Source: Mycolicibacterium moriokaense (GTDB lineage: Bacteria > Actinomycetota > Actinomycetes > Mycobacteriales > Mycobacteriaceae). Taken from it: 64,000 bases of DNA. The stretch is taken from assembly GCF_010726085.1 (NCBI RefSeq), contig NZ_AP022560.1, forward strand, positions 2,914,001 to 2,978,000, written 5' to 3'. Under the pieces are notes generated by a model, which saw only the letters and a program-made list of their open reading frames with translations, did not search any database and was not told the DNA's origin. How positions within the stretch are numbered: position 1 is the stretch's first letter; every line of letters begins with the position of its first letter. Of the stretch, positions 1-9,090 are shown piece after piece. The position numbers and the translations under genes are program-made.

Positions 1-2
1 TC

Positions 3-239
3 AAGAACCGCGGACACTTTCCCAGTGATCAGGCCGCGGTCAAGCTGCTGTGGCTGGCGATCTGCAACATCGAGGACAAACGCGCTCGAGAACGCCAGAA
101 GTTCTACGACGACCCACTCAAGACCGGAGACCGCTCACGCACCAAGCGCCTCGTCGAGGGAGCACGCACCAACGGCTGGAAACAAGCACTAGGCGCACTG
201 GCCCTGACCTACCCCGAACGAATCAACCCCTACCTGTAA
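3..239 (+). pseudogene. IS256-family transposase, C-terminal fragment
   Basis: The first 237 bases encode the last 78 residues of a mutator-type (IS256 family) transposase. The segment AVKLLWLAICNIEDKRA and the final NPYL are typical of that family's C-terminus. The gene runs in from outside the window, so whether the copy is complete cannot be told. The sequence right after its stop (about 240-267) probably includes the right end of that element, and it abuts a truncated IS481-type transposase, which suggests the IS256 element inserted into it. No second terminal repeat is visible. Confidence 0.8.
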
Positions 240-267
240 ACCAGCCACCTACACAGAAATCTTGACA

Positions 268-888
268 AGCTCGGCGCTGGCCCGCTACGGCGCCCCTGAG
301 CAGATCCTGACCGATAACGGCAAGGTGTTCACCGGACGGTTCAACCATCCGCCGGTCGAGGTGCTCTTCGACGCGATCTGCCGCCAACACGGCATCGAGC
401 ACTTGTTGACCCAGCCCCGCTCACCCACCACGACCGGCAAGATCGAGCGGTTCCACCGCACCCTACGAGCCGAATTCCTCAGCGGCCAGGCGGCTTTCAC
501 GAACCTGAAGACCGCCCAGCAGGCTCTCGATGAATGGGTGCTCGACTACAACACCCGCCGCCCGCACCAATCGTTGAAGATGGCCAGTCCCGCCGAACGG
601 TTCACCGCCGGCGCCCCGGCGGCACCGCCATCAAACTCGACAGCGCGCAGCGGTGATCGAAGCGGTGATGACTGGGTCAGCCACCGGGTCTGCGCCAACG
701 GCATTGTGTGCGTGTCCTGGCAGCAAGTCTGCATCGGGCGCCACTACGGCGGCCAACGCTGCGATGTCCACATCGACGGCGACCTGCTGCGGTTCTGGGT
801 CGGCGACCAACTGGTCAAAACCGCCGCCCGCACCAGCACCGCACGAGTACGAAACAAGAGGGCCCTACGCACCAGCGCAGAGACCTAA
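268..888 (+). pseudogene. IS481-family transposase, 5'-truncated
   Basis: The frame carries the second half of a DDE integrase core: ILTDNGKVFTGRF (second Asp) and TTTGKIERFHRTLRAEF (catalytic Glu), then YNTRRPHQSL and a C-terminal extension common in mycobacterial IS481 relatives. The N-terminal HTH and first catalytic Asp are missing, because the frame begins directly after the presumed end of the IS256 element. It is therefore non-functional. It is a different IS481 lineage from the two copies at 16960 and 33509. Confidence 0.85.
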
Positions 889-1116
889 ACACACACACAG
901 AGTGTCAAGGATCAACCGACACAGAAACGTCAACAATCAACCGACTCTGAACAGCCCCACCGTATTTCGCCTGGTCAAAGCGTTTTCGAGCCGAAGAAAT
1001 TGCCCGATCGGACCTCCCGTCGCGGCGTCGTCGCGGCGCGCGGCGGGCTCGCGGCGGAAGGGTCCGCGCGCTAGCTAACTGGCGCGGCCCGGACGTTGAC
1101 TTGGGCGCGTTTTGAC
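889..1116. other. Gene-free stretch after truncated IS481 transposase
   Basis: The first part contains related short blocks (GTGTCAAGGATCAACCGACA and GTCAACAATCAACCGACTC) that may be the right-end repeats of the truncated IS481 element. The rest is GC-rich with no convincing coding frame. Confidence 0.4.
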
Positions 1117-1468
1117 ATGGTGAATGGGCCAGAGTGTGACTGCGCGGCGACTGGAAGAGCGAGTGCCGACGCCGACTTAGCCGCTGTAGTTTGGGACAAG
1201 CTATGCGATACGGCACGGCGCTTGTTCTCGACGCTTATCGACTCGCCCGAAGAGCGGTTCAGTGGCGACGAGCTTGCGAGGATATTGGGCATTGAAAAAG
1301 GGGAGGCTCGCAATCGCTGGGCTGCTTACGTAGCCGGGCCGTTACTGCCGGGGCGTCAATCGCACTTACGCCTGGTCCTTCGACTACCCCGATGGAGAGT
1401 TCGTGGAGTACTGGTTCACCGCCGAGAATGCGGCGCTCTTCCGCGAAGCGCGCGACGCGCAGGATTAG
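1117..1468 (+). pseudogene. DUF6416-like protein, frameshifted
   Basis: From the ATG at 1117 the frame encodes a helical domain (VWDKLCDTARRLFSTLI, FSGDELARILGIEKGEARN). It is then continued one frame over by PGRYCRGVNRTYAWSFDYPD and GEFVEYWFTAENAALFREAR, ending at the TAG at 1466. Read together the two parts resemble small actinobacterial DUF6416 proteins, which end in a Gly-Arg-x-Tyr...Trp-Ser...Tyr-Pro-Asp-Gly block. The shift falls at about 1325-1345. Either the gene is dead or the assembly has a one-base error. Function unknown. Confidence 0.5.
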
Positions 1469-1746
1469 GAGATCCCTGCAAACAGCCACCGCGCCGTCGT
1501 AGGCACTCAATACGATCGCGCGGTGTGCGCCGCGAATAAAAGAGGGCGATGCACACTCGACGCGGGCGGAGGGCTAGCGAGTGAACCTTTGGGTTTGGAA
1601 TCCTGGGTCTGATGGGTGGGGCTGGAATCCCGCCAGCGTTGAGGCAGTGGGAACTGCCATGGCAGGAGCACTCGCATTCGGAGCTGACCGCGCTCATCGA
1701 AAGTCCTCAGGTGTGCTCGTTGAAATTCCTCACCTGTGAGCAGCGG

Positions 1747-2634
1747 TCAGTGTAGTTGTTGGCGGGTGCCGGTGGTGGTGCGGCGCAGGGTTTCGGCGGC
1801 GGCCTGGTGGTCGCGGAGGCGGTAGGACTCGCCGTCGAGGTTGATGACCACCGAGCGGTGCAGCAGACGGTCGAGCATGGCTGCGGCGACGGTGGTGTCG
1901 CCGAGGATTTCGCCCCACGCACCCACCCCGCGGTTGGTGGTGATGACGATGCTGGTCTTCAAATACCGTTGGGACACAACCTGAAACAATGCGGAGGCAG
2001 CCTCGGCGGGCAGCGGTAAATACCCGAGTTCGTCGATAACCAGCAGGGTCGGTCCGGCGTAGAACCGCATCGTGGTGGCCCAGCGTCCCTCGATCGCGGC
2101 GCGGTGACACCGTGCGGCGAGGTCGGCGGCGGTCGTGAAGTATGTCCGGTAACCGGCGTGCGCGGCGGCGCGGGCCAATCCCACGGAGAGGTGGGTTTTG
2201 CCGGTGCCCGGTGGTCCGATTAACAAGATGTTGGTCGCTGATTGCAGGTAGCGGCAGGTGCCCAGTTCGTCGATGAGCTTGCGGTCGATGCCGGCGGCGG
2301 AATCGACATCGAAATCATCGAGGGTGGCCGGGGTGGGCAGGCAGGCGAACCGTAGCCGGCCCGCCAGTCGGCGGGCGGTGCTGGCTTCGACTTCCACGGC
2401 CAGCAGTCGCTCCAGGGCCACGGTCAGCGAGAGGTTCTCGGCGGCGGCCTGGTCCAAGACCGCGGGCAGGGCTTCGGCGGCCGCGGCCAGTTTGAGTTCG
2501 GCCAGATGCGAACGCAGCTGCTGATACCGCGACGCCGCCGCCGACGGCGACTCGTCGCCGGTGGTCGTGGTGGTGGTCTTTGGGGTGCGGGGTGTGGGGT
2601 CATTGGATGGTCCTGTTCTGGGCGGCCCGCTCAT
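1747..2634 (-). CDS. istB: IstB-type ATP-binding transposition helper (IS21)
   Basis: AAA+ ATPase that assists the IS21 transposase. The family region begins at RYQQLRSHLAELKL. Walker A is GPPGTGKTHL and Walker B is LLVIDELGYLPL, followed by SIVITTNR (sensor 1) and the MLDRLLHR arginine-finger region. I chose the ATG at 2634 (MSGPPRTGPSNDP), which overlaps the end of istA; a longer upstream extension in the same frame is only istA read out of frame. The frame is intact, unlike its istA partner. Confidence 0.85.
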   Translation of the reverse strand: MSGPPRTGPSNDPTPRTPKTTTTTTGDESPSAAASRYQQLRSHLAELKLAAAAEALPAVLDQAAAENLSLTVALERLLAVEVEASTARRLAGRLRFACLPTPATLDDFDVDSAAGIDRKLIDELGTCRYLQSATNILLIGPPGTGKTHLSVGLARAAAHAGYRTYFTTAADLAARCHRAAIEGRWATTMRFYAGPTLLVIDELGYLPLPAEAASALFQVVSQRYLKTSIVITTNRGVGAWGEILGDTTVAAAMLDRLLHRSVVINLDGESYRLRDHQAAAETLRRTTTGTRQQLH

Positions 2635-3983
2635 AGGCGGACAGATCGATGACGGTGGAATCGGTTGACGGAGTTGACGTTTCAATTGCCGTGATGGGTA
2701 GCTGCCTGAGTTGAAGTAGTTGCGCGGCAGCGGCTTTGGCCGCCGGGCCGGGTGGGATGCGTTCCTTGCGGCGGTGTGGCCGTCCGGTCGCCGCGGTGGC
2801 CATCGCCGCGGTGTCCAGGGCGATGACATGACCGCTGTCACGCACCATCACCCGAGCCCGTCGGCGGCCATTCGGTGCCGGGCGACCACGATCCCGCTCA
2901 TGGTGGCGATATCGCAGAACTGACCACCGACCGGATGGCTGACCACCACTTGAGCAGTGGCGAGCTCCGGGGGCACCGAGTAGCGGTTGCCGCGGTAAGA
3001 CACCAACGCCTGCCGCGACGCCGTGCGGGTCTCGGTCACGATCACCGGATATGGGGTTGCCGGCATAGGTTGCAGTGGCTCCGTTTTGGCCACCACCGCG
3101 ACCGAGGACCGGCCATCAGCGGTGGCCCGCAACCGGGTGTCACCACGTACCCGCGCAAAGCGATCCAGGTCGACCTGGGCCGCCTCAACCGTCATATCGT
3201 CGGCCAGGGTGCGCCACCAACGTTGCGCGGCGGTGTGGTTGACCTTCTCCACCACGCCCTTGCGGTTGCCGCGCCGGGCCGGGCAGATCGCCACCGAGAC
3301 GCCGTAGTGCTTGGCGACCCCGGCGAACGACGCGGTCACCCGGCCCGAGCCGGGATCGCAGACCGTGGCCATCCGGTCGAAGCGCCACACCCGCGTGCAC
3401 CCTCCCAGGCCACGGCTCACCCGGTCCAGGCCGGCGACCAGATGCGGTTGATCCTCCGACGCCGCCAGGAAGCCGCGCCATTTCCCGGAATGAGCCAGTG
3501 ATCCGACCAGCAGGTGTGCGGTCTTGCCCCAACCCCACGATGCCGGTGGATCGGGCAATTCCAGCCAGTCCCATTGAGTTTCGTCCCCCGGTGGGTGTGG
3601 GATGACGGCGTTCGGGCGCTGTGTGGCTGCGCGGCAGGCTTCACAGACCGGGCGCAGGTTCCGGGTGCGGATGTTGCGGGTCAGGCTCTGATACGACAGC
3701 CCGAAGCCCAGTTCCTCGAGTTCGTCGAACAGGGTGCGGGCCCACAGGTGTGGGTCCTCGGTCAGCCTCGCGGTGACGTAGTCGACGAACGGATCGAAGG
3801 GGTCCGGGCCGGGGCGGGCTCGCACCCCGGGCTGGCCGTCACCGGCCAGGTACTTGCGGACCGTCTTGCGGTCGAAGCCGGTGTGCCGGGCGATCGCCGA
3901 GATCGTCCAACCACGCTTGGCCAGGGCATTGAATCGCCCTGGAAATCCCGGAGGCTCCTGACCTTGGAAACGAGGATGCAGGT

Positions 3984-4328
3984 ATGCCGAAGGAACAGTC
4001 TGCCGGGAAGCCCACGTCAAGGCGTTACAGCCCGGAGGAGAAGGCCGCCGCGGTGCGGATGGTCCGCGCTCTGCGTGCCGAGTTGGGCACCGAGCAGGGC
4101 ACGGTGTCGCGGGTGGCCCGCCAGCTCGGGTACGGGGTGGAGTCGGTGCGCTCGTGGGTGCGCCAGGCTGACATCGACGACGGGTACGCACCGGGAGTGT
4201 CCACTGCGGAGTCGGCGCGGATCAAAGCGCTTGAACAGGAGAACCGAGAACTCAAGCGTGCCAACGAAATACTGAAGCGAGCGGCCAGTTTCTTCGGGGC
4301 GGAGCTCGACCGCCAACACAAGAAGTAG
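3984..4328 (+). CDS. IS3-family OrfA (copy A)
   Basis: 114 residues. The N-terminal HTH (RRYSPEEKAAAVRMVRALR, QLGYGVESVRSWVRQ) recognises the element's ends. A leucine-zipper-like segment follows (IKALEQENRELKRANEILKR), then ASFFGAELDR, the usual IS3 OrfA ending. The stop at 4326 overlaps the OrfB frame, which lies in the -1 frame, as expected for an OrfAB fusion made by ribosomal frameshifting. Confidence 0.9.
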   Translation: MPKEQSAGKPTSRRYSPEEKAAAVRMVRALRAELGTEQGTVSRVARQLGYGVESVRSWVRQADIDDGYAPGVSTAESARIKALEQENRELKRANEILKRAASFFGAELDRQHKK

Positions 4329-5239
4329 TCGACTTCGTCGACGCCCATCGCGCCGAGTTCGGGGTCGAGCCCATCATCACCGTCCTGCGCACCGCAGGTG
4401 TCGATGGCCCCGAGCACCTACTACGACACCAAGACCCGCGCGCCGTCGGCGCGCGCGCAGACGAGGTCCTGGGGCCTGCCCTGGTGGCGTTGTGGGAGGA
4501 CAATTACCGCGTCTACGGGGCGCGCAAGCTGTGGAAAGCCGCCCGCCGCGCTGGCCACGACGTCGGCCGCGACCAGGTCGCGCGGCTGATGCGCGCGGCC
4601 GGCATCCACGGAGTGCGCCGCGGTAAACGGGTGCCCACCACCACACCGGACCCGGCCGCGGCGCGCCACCCGGATCTGGTCAACCGGAAGTTCAGCGCGA
4701 GCGCGCCCAACCAATTGTGGGTCACCGATCTGACGTTCGTGCCGACCTGGTCGGGGGTGGCCTATGTCTGCTTCATCGTCGACGCCTACTCCCGGATGAT
4801 CGTGGGCTGGCGAGTGGCGTCTCACATGCGCACCACCATGGTGCTCGACGCGTTGGAAATGGCCCGCTGGTCACGCGGAAACCTGTTGGAAGGCTTGACA
4901 TGTCACTCCGATGCCGGATCGCAGTTCACGTCCATCCGCTACGGGGAACGGCTCGCCGAGATCGGCGCGGTGCCCTCGATCGGTTCAATCGGAGACAGTT
5001 TCGATAACGCCCTCGCCGAGACAGTCAACGGCTACTACAAAGCCGAGCTGATCTACGGCCCCGCCCGCAGCGGTCCATGGAAGACCGTCGAGGACGTCGA
5101 ACTGGCCACCCTGGGCTGGGTCTACTGGCACAACACCAACCGCCTCCACAGCTACCTCGATGACGTTTCACCCACAGAGTTCGAAGCAGCGTTCTACGAT
5201 GCCCAACGGACCGACCAACCCCTGGTCGCAATCCAATAG
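4325..5239 (+). CDS. IS3-family OrfB transposase (copy A), internal segment out of frame
   Basis: DDE transposase: VTDLTFVPTW (first Asp), HSDAGSQFTS (second Asp), DSFDNALAETVNGYYKAEL (Glu). The frame is open from the OrfA stop to 5239. However, the conserved APSTYYDTKTRAPSARA stretch (about 4405-4465) sits in another frame, so the real frame reads a meaningless segment there. By comparison with copy B this looks like loss of 2 bp upstream and of CGGG near 4463, together restoring frame. Activity is doubtful. Confidence 0.75.
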   Translation, partial: VVDFVDAHRAEFGVEPIITVLRTAGVDGPEHLLRHQDPRAVGARADEVLGPALVALWEDNYRVYGARKLWKAARRAGHDVGRDQVARLMRAAGIHGVRRGKRVPTTTPDPAAARHPDLVNRKFSASAPNQLWVTDLTFVPTWSGVAYVCFIVDAYSRMIVGWRVASHMRTTMVLDALEMARWSRGNLLEGLTCHSDAGSQFTSIRYGERLAEIGAVPSIGSIGDSFDNALAETVNGYYKAELIYGPARSGPWKTVEDVELATLGWVYWHNTNRLHSYLDDVSPTEFEAAFYDAQRTDQPLVAIQ

Positions 5240-5936
5240 TTCGAGTCTCCGTCAGAACCAGGGCGATTCACATGTAATTCCACATCGTCCTCCCATGTGA
5301 GCATGAGAAAGCGGGCCTCCTTCGGGCAGTACTGCAGGCGTCAGACACCAGCAGCATCGAAGGAGGCCCGCCCTTCTCGGCGGAGCCACACGGGTGGGGA
5401 ATTTCGATGAGCGTCAGTGGGGAATTTCAGCGAGCGCGGTCAGAGCGGTTATCTTCGCATGGCTCACTTGGCGTCAATCGAGGTCTGAAATCAGCAGCCG
5501 TCTGCGGCCGTGGGTCGGCCTGGACGACTTCAAGTACGAGCTTGATCACACGGGTAAGCCCCATCTGTACGTGAAGCTCCTAAACAGTGGACCACTGCCC
5601 GCGTTGAACGCACATCTGATTGTTGAAGTGAAGCCCTGTGTGAAAGAGGATCCTGACGAGGTGATTGTTTCGGCTCGCAGCGAGAAGTTCGAAAAGAAGG
5701 CGTTGATGCCTTCTGAGCCAGGGCATTACACGATTCTTCTCAAGCCGTATCCCCAAGTGCAGACGTGGATTGATGCGGAACGCAACCTTAGTATCGACGG
5801 CACTTTCACCTACGCCCTCGGCAAGGTGAAGTATGAATCAAAGTTCGCAGCTGAGCTATGGTTTGCCAAACCGCGCCGACCCGACGGTTCCCTGAAGACA
5901 AACTGGCGAAACGTCTACGCGACCTAGGTCGTTGCC

Positions 5937-6188
5937 TCAGCCGACGCGCTCGCCGGGGTAGCCACGCGGCGGGTCGCCCGGCCTCCATCTGCGTTGTCTC
6001 GGCCGCACGCTGAGGTCGTCGCTGCGGGTGAGTTGCACCAGCGGGCACATCGCTCGGTACACGCCGCCTTCGCTTGGCGGCGCGTGCTCCTTGCCGGGCG
6101 GCACCGGCCCTGGGCCCCATGAGAACTCAGAGGGTGCGCCGTAGTCTCTGAATGGATCGCGCGAGTTGCGGCATCTGTCGGGCATCAT
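5937..6188 (-). CDS. Small hypothetical protein downstream of capsid remnant
   Basis: 83 codons starting 6 bases after the capsid-like gene and on the same strand. Composition (PFRDYGAPSEFSWGPGPVPP, GVYRAMCPLVQLTRSDDLSV) is compatible with a real protein but matches no family I recognise. The position suggests a phage structural or head-joining gene. It could also be a chance GC-rich frame. Confidence 0.35.
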   Translation of the reverse strand: MMPDRCRNSRDPFRDYGAPSEFSWGPGPVPPGKEHAPPSEGGVYRAMCPLVQLTRSDDLSVRPRQRRWRPGDPPRGYPGERVG

Positions 6189-6194
6189 CCGCGC

Positions 6195-6752
6195 CTACGT
6201 CTTGATGGTGGGAGCCGTGTAGCTGACGTTCGTGGTTACCTGCACGGCGACCGCTGCACCACGGTGTCTGACTCCGGTACCAAATCCCCTGGCGTAGAAC
6301 GAATCAGTCAGCGGATACGGTCCACGGCCGGGGATGTGGCGAAGGCCGTGGTAAGCGGTGTTTACATGCTCACGCATTCCTACCGGGTTCATGTCCGAGT
6401 CGAGCCCGCCTGTCGCAGCGACGATTACGTAGCCCGATGGGATGTAGTGCGATTCGATCAGCCAGGCGTCGCCGTAGCTGCCGAGGACCTTGAGTCCGTT
6501 GAAGTCGGTCGGCGGGATCGATCGCGCCCACAAGATGCTCGGTGGTGAAGTATGCGGGCAGCGCGGCGGACGGTATGAAGTCCCACTTCGGAATTTTGCC
6601 GGTGGCGTACTCGACGCCTGCCCGCCAGTCATGTCCTCAACTTCATTTGGGTTGGCGAGGATGACGATCTGCCCGCCTTGGCTGCCGAACCGGCCGTAGC
6701 CGTGCTCGGCCGGATCATCGGAAGAGACATGTCGCGGGCGCCTTACTTTCAT
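6195..6752 (-). pseudogene. HK97-like phage major capsid protein remnant, frameshifted
   Basis: The C-terminal half reads LIESHYIPSGYVIVAATGG, NPVGMREHVNTAYHGLRHIP, YPLTDSFYARGFGTGVRHRG, a pattern typical of actinophage/prophage major capsid proteins of the HK97 fold. A middle stretch (about 6510-6628) is coding in another frame: WRAGVEYATGKIPKWDFIPS, AALPAYFTTEHLVGA. Two compensating indels therefore separate it from its flanks. The N-terminus is short (VILANPNEVEDM), so the 5' part is lost too. No other recognisable head genes adjoin it. It is a prophage relic. Confidence 0.55.
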
Positions 6753-6877
6753 CTCGTTGGTTGCGAACGTCCTGAACGTAGGGACGGTTAGCCCCCGACA
6801 CAGGAGGCAAAGATGGTCGCCAACTTCGGCCCCAAAAGAGGCACCTAGTTCGGCACCTATGGCGGGATCAATGGGGT

Positions 6878-7234
6878 ATGAACACCCGCCGGCCTGTATC
6901 CGAGCTGCATGACGCGCTCGAACAGTTCGGTCGTCGTGCGCGCAAGTTGTCCGTCGCGCGGCTCGAAGAGTTCGACGTCGTTCTGAAGGCGTTCATAGAT
7001 CTTCATGACCGTTGGCAATGGGAAGCTGCAGATCGGTCTAGGAGTCGTCCGTCACGTCCGCAGTGTCCAGTGGCGGCGCAACAGCCAACCGCTGACCGAC
7101 GGAGTCCTATTTTCCAGCCTGCCAGAAACTGCATCCATAACCGGATAGTGGTCGAACATCCGCCACGAGGCTTCGCGAAGCCCCCCGGCGGAATGTCCTC
7201 GATGCTCCCTGCATGCGGGTTCGGTTCAGGCTAA
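6878..7234 (+). CDS. Hypothetical ORF, doubtful
   Basis: The first 50 residues (SELHDALEQFGRRARKLSVA, RLEEFDVVLKAFIDLHDRW) look like a genuine amphipathic helical protein. The remainder is low-complexity out-of-frame-like sequence, suggesting a truncated or frameshifted gene. No family recognised. The surrounding 6753-7448 stretch holds nothing else I can support. Confidence 0.3.
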   Translation: MNTRRPVSELHDALEQFGRRARKLSVARLEEFDVVLKAFIDLHDRWQWEAADRSRSRPSRPQCPVAAQQPTADRRSPIFQPARNCIHNRIVVEHPPRGFAKPPGGMSSMLPACGFGSG

Positions 7235-7448
7235 CGGTTGATGCCTTACTTCGGCACTACCCAAAGTATTCACTAGCTGGTTCGGGCCGTCACTGGCTGA
7301 ACAGCCTCTCCACTTCCGCGGTGTTAGCAGGGCGCATCAGATTGCCATACCAACCGAGTTCGACCAATCGGCCACGAGGAAGACCATTGCTCTCATACCA
7401 TTCCAGCAATGGGGCAATGAATTGCGCTGACAGTGGCCAGGTGCGCTT

Positions 7449-9026
7449 GTGGATGAGACAAACCTAATCTTCGACGAGCGGTGTTTGTCGCCGAGACATC
7501 CTTGGAGCGTCCTGGACCTATCGGCGTCCAATGCCACGCTCGCGGGCGTTCTTGCTGGATTCATGGTTCTCGCAATCACGACGCTGCTACTGGCTGGGCA
7601 ACCAACGCCGAATGCGAGAAGCTCCCGCCGCGGCGTTTCTCACACTCTTGCGTTGTTCGCCACTGGCTTCGTCGTTCTTGCCTTCGCAGCGTATTTCTTT
7701 GGATCGGTTGCTGCCACTCAACCACCCAGCGGAAACCGCCCTCTAGCGAACACGTTAATAATCATAGGTGAAACAAATGAGGCTATGACGCCCGCTGGCG
7801 CATTTCCTGACGCTGAGGCGACCAGCGGCGCTCGGGAAGCATGCAAAATGGCCTGGATTCAATTTATGCCCGCTTCGGGGATGATTGCGCTTGGCGCGTC
7901 CCTACTTGTGGCCGGCATCGGTCTAATGCTGACACACCATGCGGCGAATAACCCCGCTCCGAACAAGCAGCTCACCACCCTTGGCAATATCCTTTCTGGA
8001 TTGGCGCTCGCCGGAACGACGACACTTCTGATGTACAACGCCCTTGTGTTTGTGGAGGTGATGCAGGAGGAATTAGAAGTACCACCCTGGGCGCACGCAA
8101 AGTTCTTTGTATGGTTTTTTGGGACCGTATTGATAGTAGCGATTGTGGCGATCGTTGTTAGAAAGACGTTCCCAATGAGCTATGTCAAACGATCAAAATT
8201 TCCTAAGCTAAAGTTTGCGCGTCGGCACAATGAGACAGATCAATTCTGGGCAGAGGTGCTCAATCCCCGGTATCGTATAGTGGAGACACTGGCAGTGTTA
8301 ACCGCACTGTATTTGATCGCTGTTCTAGTATTCTCATGGGCATTGTCACGTTGGGAGTTTGTGTTCCTGTCGCACTGGCGGATTACTGATCGTGTCCAGC
8401 TGTGGGATTCCATTTTCCTTGGTTTGTATGTTCCCGGGTTGCTAAACATTATTCTTGCATTCTCAATGCCGGGTGTATACAACGGTACCGAAAACCTGTG
8501 GCATGGCCGTCGTCTCAGGACTGTGTTTGACCGAGGCAAGCGACGTAGGATTAGAGATGTTAGACAAGGTGAAGACGCAATTACAGAAGTCGGGTCGCTG
8601 CGATCGTACGAAGTCTTGGATGTGCGGGAGGTAACGGGCGGCGATTACTGGCTACACTTGAAGCCGATTATTCGGGGCAGGGCTGTGGCGGACAAGCGCC
8701 ACCTCGCGCAGACAAGCAAGATCTATTCTCCTGCGTATCACGTTTTTATCCACAAGCTTGTCGGCATTGACGGTGGATCAGACGACGAACAGTCGTTAAG
8801 TGAAATGACCCGAGAATTTGGCGTTCGTATCCGTGGCCACCGGAAAGCTCTAAGGTTGAGGGAAGGGGAGGTTGCCTCTCGATGCGGCATCCGAACGGGA
8901 GAATATTGCAGACTCGAGTCTGGCCAGAGGAACGTTTCGCTGGAAACAGTTGTCAAGCTTGCAGAAGTATTTGAAGTCAATGTTGAAGACTTGGTAGAGG
9001 AGTTGCCCAGTCCTAACCCAGATTAG
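7449..9026 (+). CDS. Polytopic membrane protein with C-terminal XRE-type HTH
   Basis: 525 residues from a GTG at 7449 (no strong RBS; an internal start is possible). About seven membrane segments: near residues 25-45 (NATLAGVLAGFMVLAITTLL), 63-85, 136-155, 176-195, 213-232 (FVWFFGTVLIVAIVAIVV), 280-300 and 325-345. A basic cytosolic linker follows, then residues 460-520: VRIRGHRKALRLREGEVASR, IRTGEYCRLESGQRNVSLET, VVKLAEVFEVNVEDLVEELP, a textbook Cro/C1 HTH. The order membrane domain then HTH is unusual and suggests a membrane-tethered regulator or a defence sensor. Moderate AT richness relative to the core genes fits horizontal transfer. Confidence 0.75.
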   Translation: MDETNLIFDERCLSPRHPWSVLDLSASNATLAGVLAGFMVLAITTLLLAGQPTPNARSSRRGVSHTLALFATGFVVLAFAAYFFGSVAATQPPSGNRPLANTLIIIGETNEAMTPAGAFPDAEATSGAREACKMAWIQFMPASGMIALGASLLVAGIGLMLTHHAANNPAPNKQLTTLGNILSGLALAGTTTLLMYNALVFVEVMQEELEVPPWAHAKFFVWFFGTVLIVAIVAIVVRKTFPMSYVKRSKFPKLKFARRHNETDQFWAEVLNPRYRIVETLAVLTALYLIAVLVFSWALSRWEFVFLSHWRITDRVQLWDSIFLGLYVPGLLNIILAFSMPGVYNGTENLWHGRRLRTVFDRGKRRRIRDVRQGEDAITEVGSLRSYEVLDVREVTGGDYWLHLKPIIRGRAVADKRHLAQTSKIYSPAYHVFIHKLVGIDGGSDDEQSLSEMTREFGVRIRGHRKALRLREGEVASRCGIRTGEYCRLESGQRNVSLETVVKLAEVFEVNVEDLVEELPSPNPD

Positions 9027-9090
9027 CGTCTGTTCCAGAAGGCATGGAGCGCCTCATCGCGCGCCTGCCCTCTCAGAGGTATTTGGGAAG

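Larger units (their letters stand above)
3930..5270 (+). mobile_element. IS3-family element, copy A (nested in IS21)
   Basis: A 1341-bp element with inverted ends TGAATCGCCCTGG...CCAGGGCGATTCA, starting TG and ending CA, flanked by a 3-bp duplication CAT (3927-3929, 5271-5273). It carries overlapping orfA and orfB. A second, nearly identical copy in opposite orientation lies at 12822-14162. The near-identity points to recent transposition, later than the IS21 insertion it sits in. Confidence 0.9.
2600..5304 (-). pseudogene. istA: IstA transposase (IS21), split by IS3 and frameshifted
   Basis: The start is the ATG at 5304 (MLTWEDDVELH). The IS3 element then interrupts the gene, and removing it with one CAT duplication restores HALAKRGWTISAIARHTG, an HTH. 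The core includes DETQWDWLEL, GNRKGVVEKVNHTAAQRW and the C-terminal Mu-type beta-barrel region (YRGNRYSVPPEL). Near 2850 the frame ends at MAADGLG-stop while the next frame continues MVRDSGHVIALDTAAMA to the normal IstA tail (IDLSAYERAA). One missing G in a G-run (LGVMVRD) would explain it. The transposase is doubly inactivated. Confidence 0.8.
1685..5442 (-). mobile_element. IS21-family insertion sequence (carries a nested IS3)
   Basis: Termini are TGACCGCGCTC at 1685 and its complement GAGCGCGGTCA ending at 5442, flanked by the direct repeat GAGC (1681-1684 and 5443-5446). Inside each end are further copies of a GAAATTCC-containing motif, as usual for IS21 multiple terminal repeats. The element encodes istA and istB on the minus strand. 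Without the nested IS3 it is about 2.4 kb, normal for IS21. It lies inside a small membrane-protein gene. Confidence 0.85.
1581..5927 (+). pseudogene. Small membrane-anchored protein gene split by IS21
   Basis: The 5' part is 1581-1684 (GTG start with GGAGGG about 8 bases upstream) and the 3' part is 5447-5927. Removing the IS21 element and one GAGC duplication joins them in frame to a 194-residue protein. The join rebuilds a single membrane segment (TAMAGALAFGAVIFAWLTW), followed by RQSRSE and a soluble domain of about 145 residues (RPWVGLDDF, LYVKLLNSGPLPALNAHL). This Nin-Cout or signal-anchor layout with a beta-rich domain is common in uncharacterised accessory proteins. No function is recognised. 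The insertion removes everything after residue 35. Confidence 0.7.

Noticed and set aside
50..265. 71-codon plus-strand frame at the left edge
   Set aside because: Out of frame with the IS256 transposase tail that clearly occupies the same bases.
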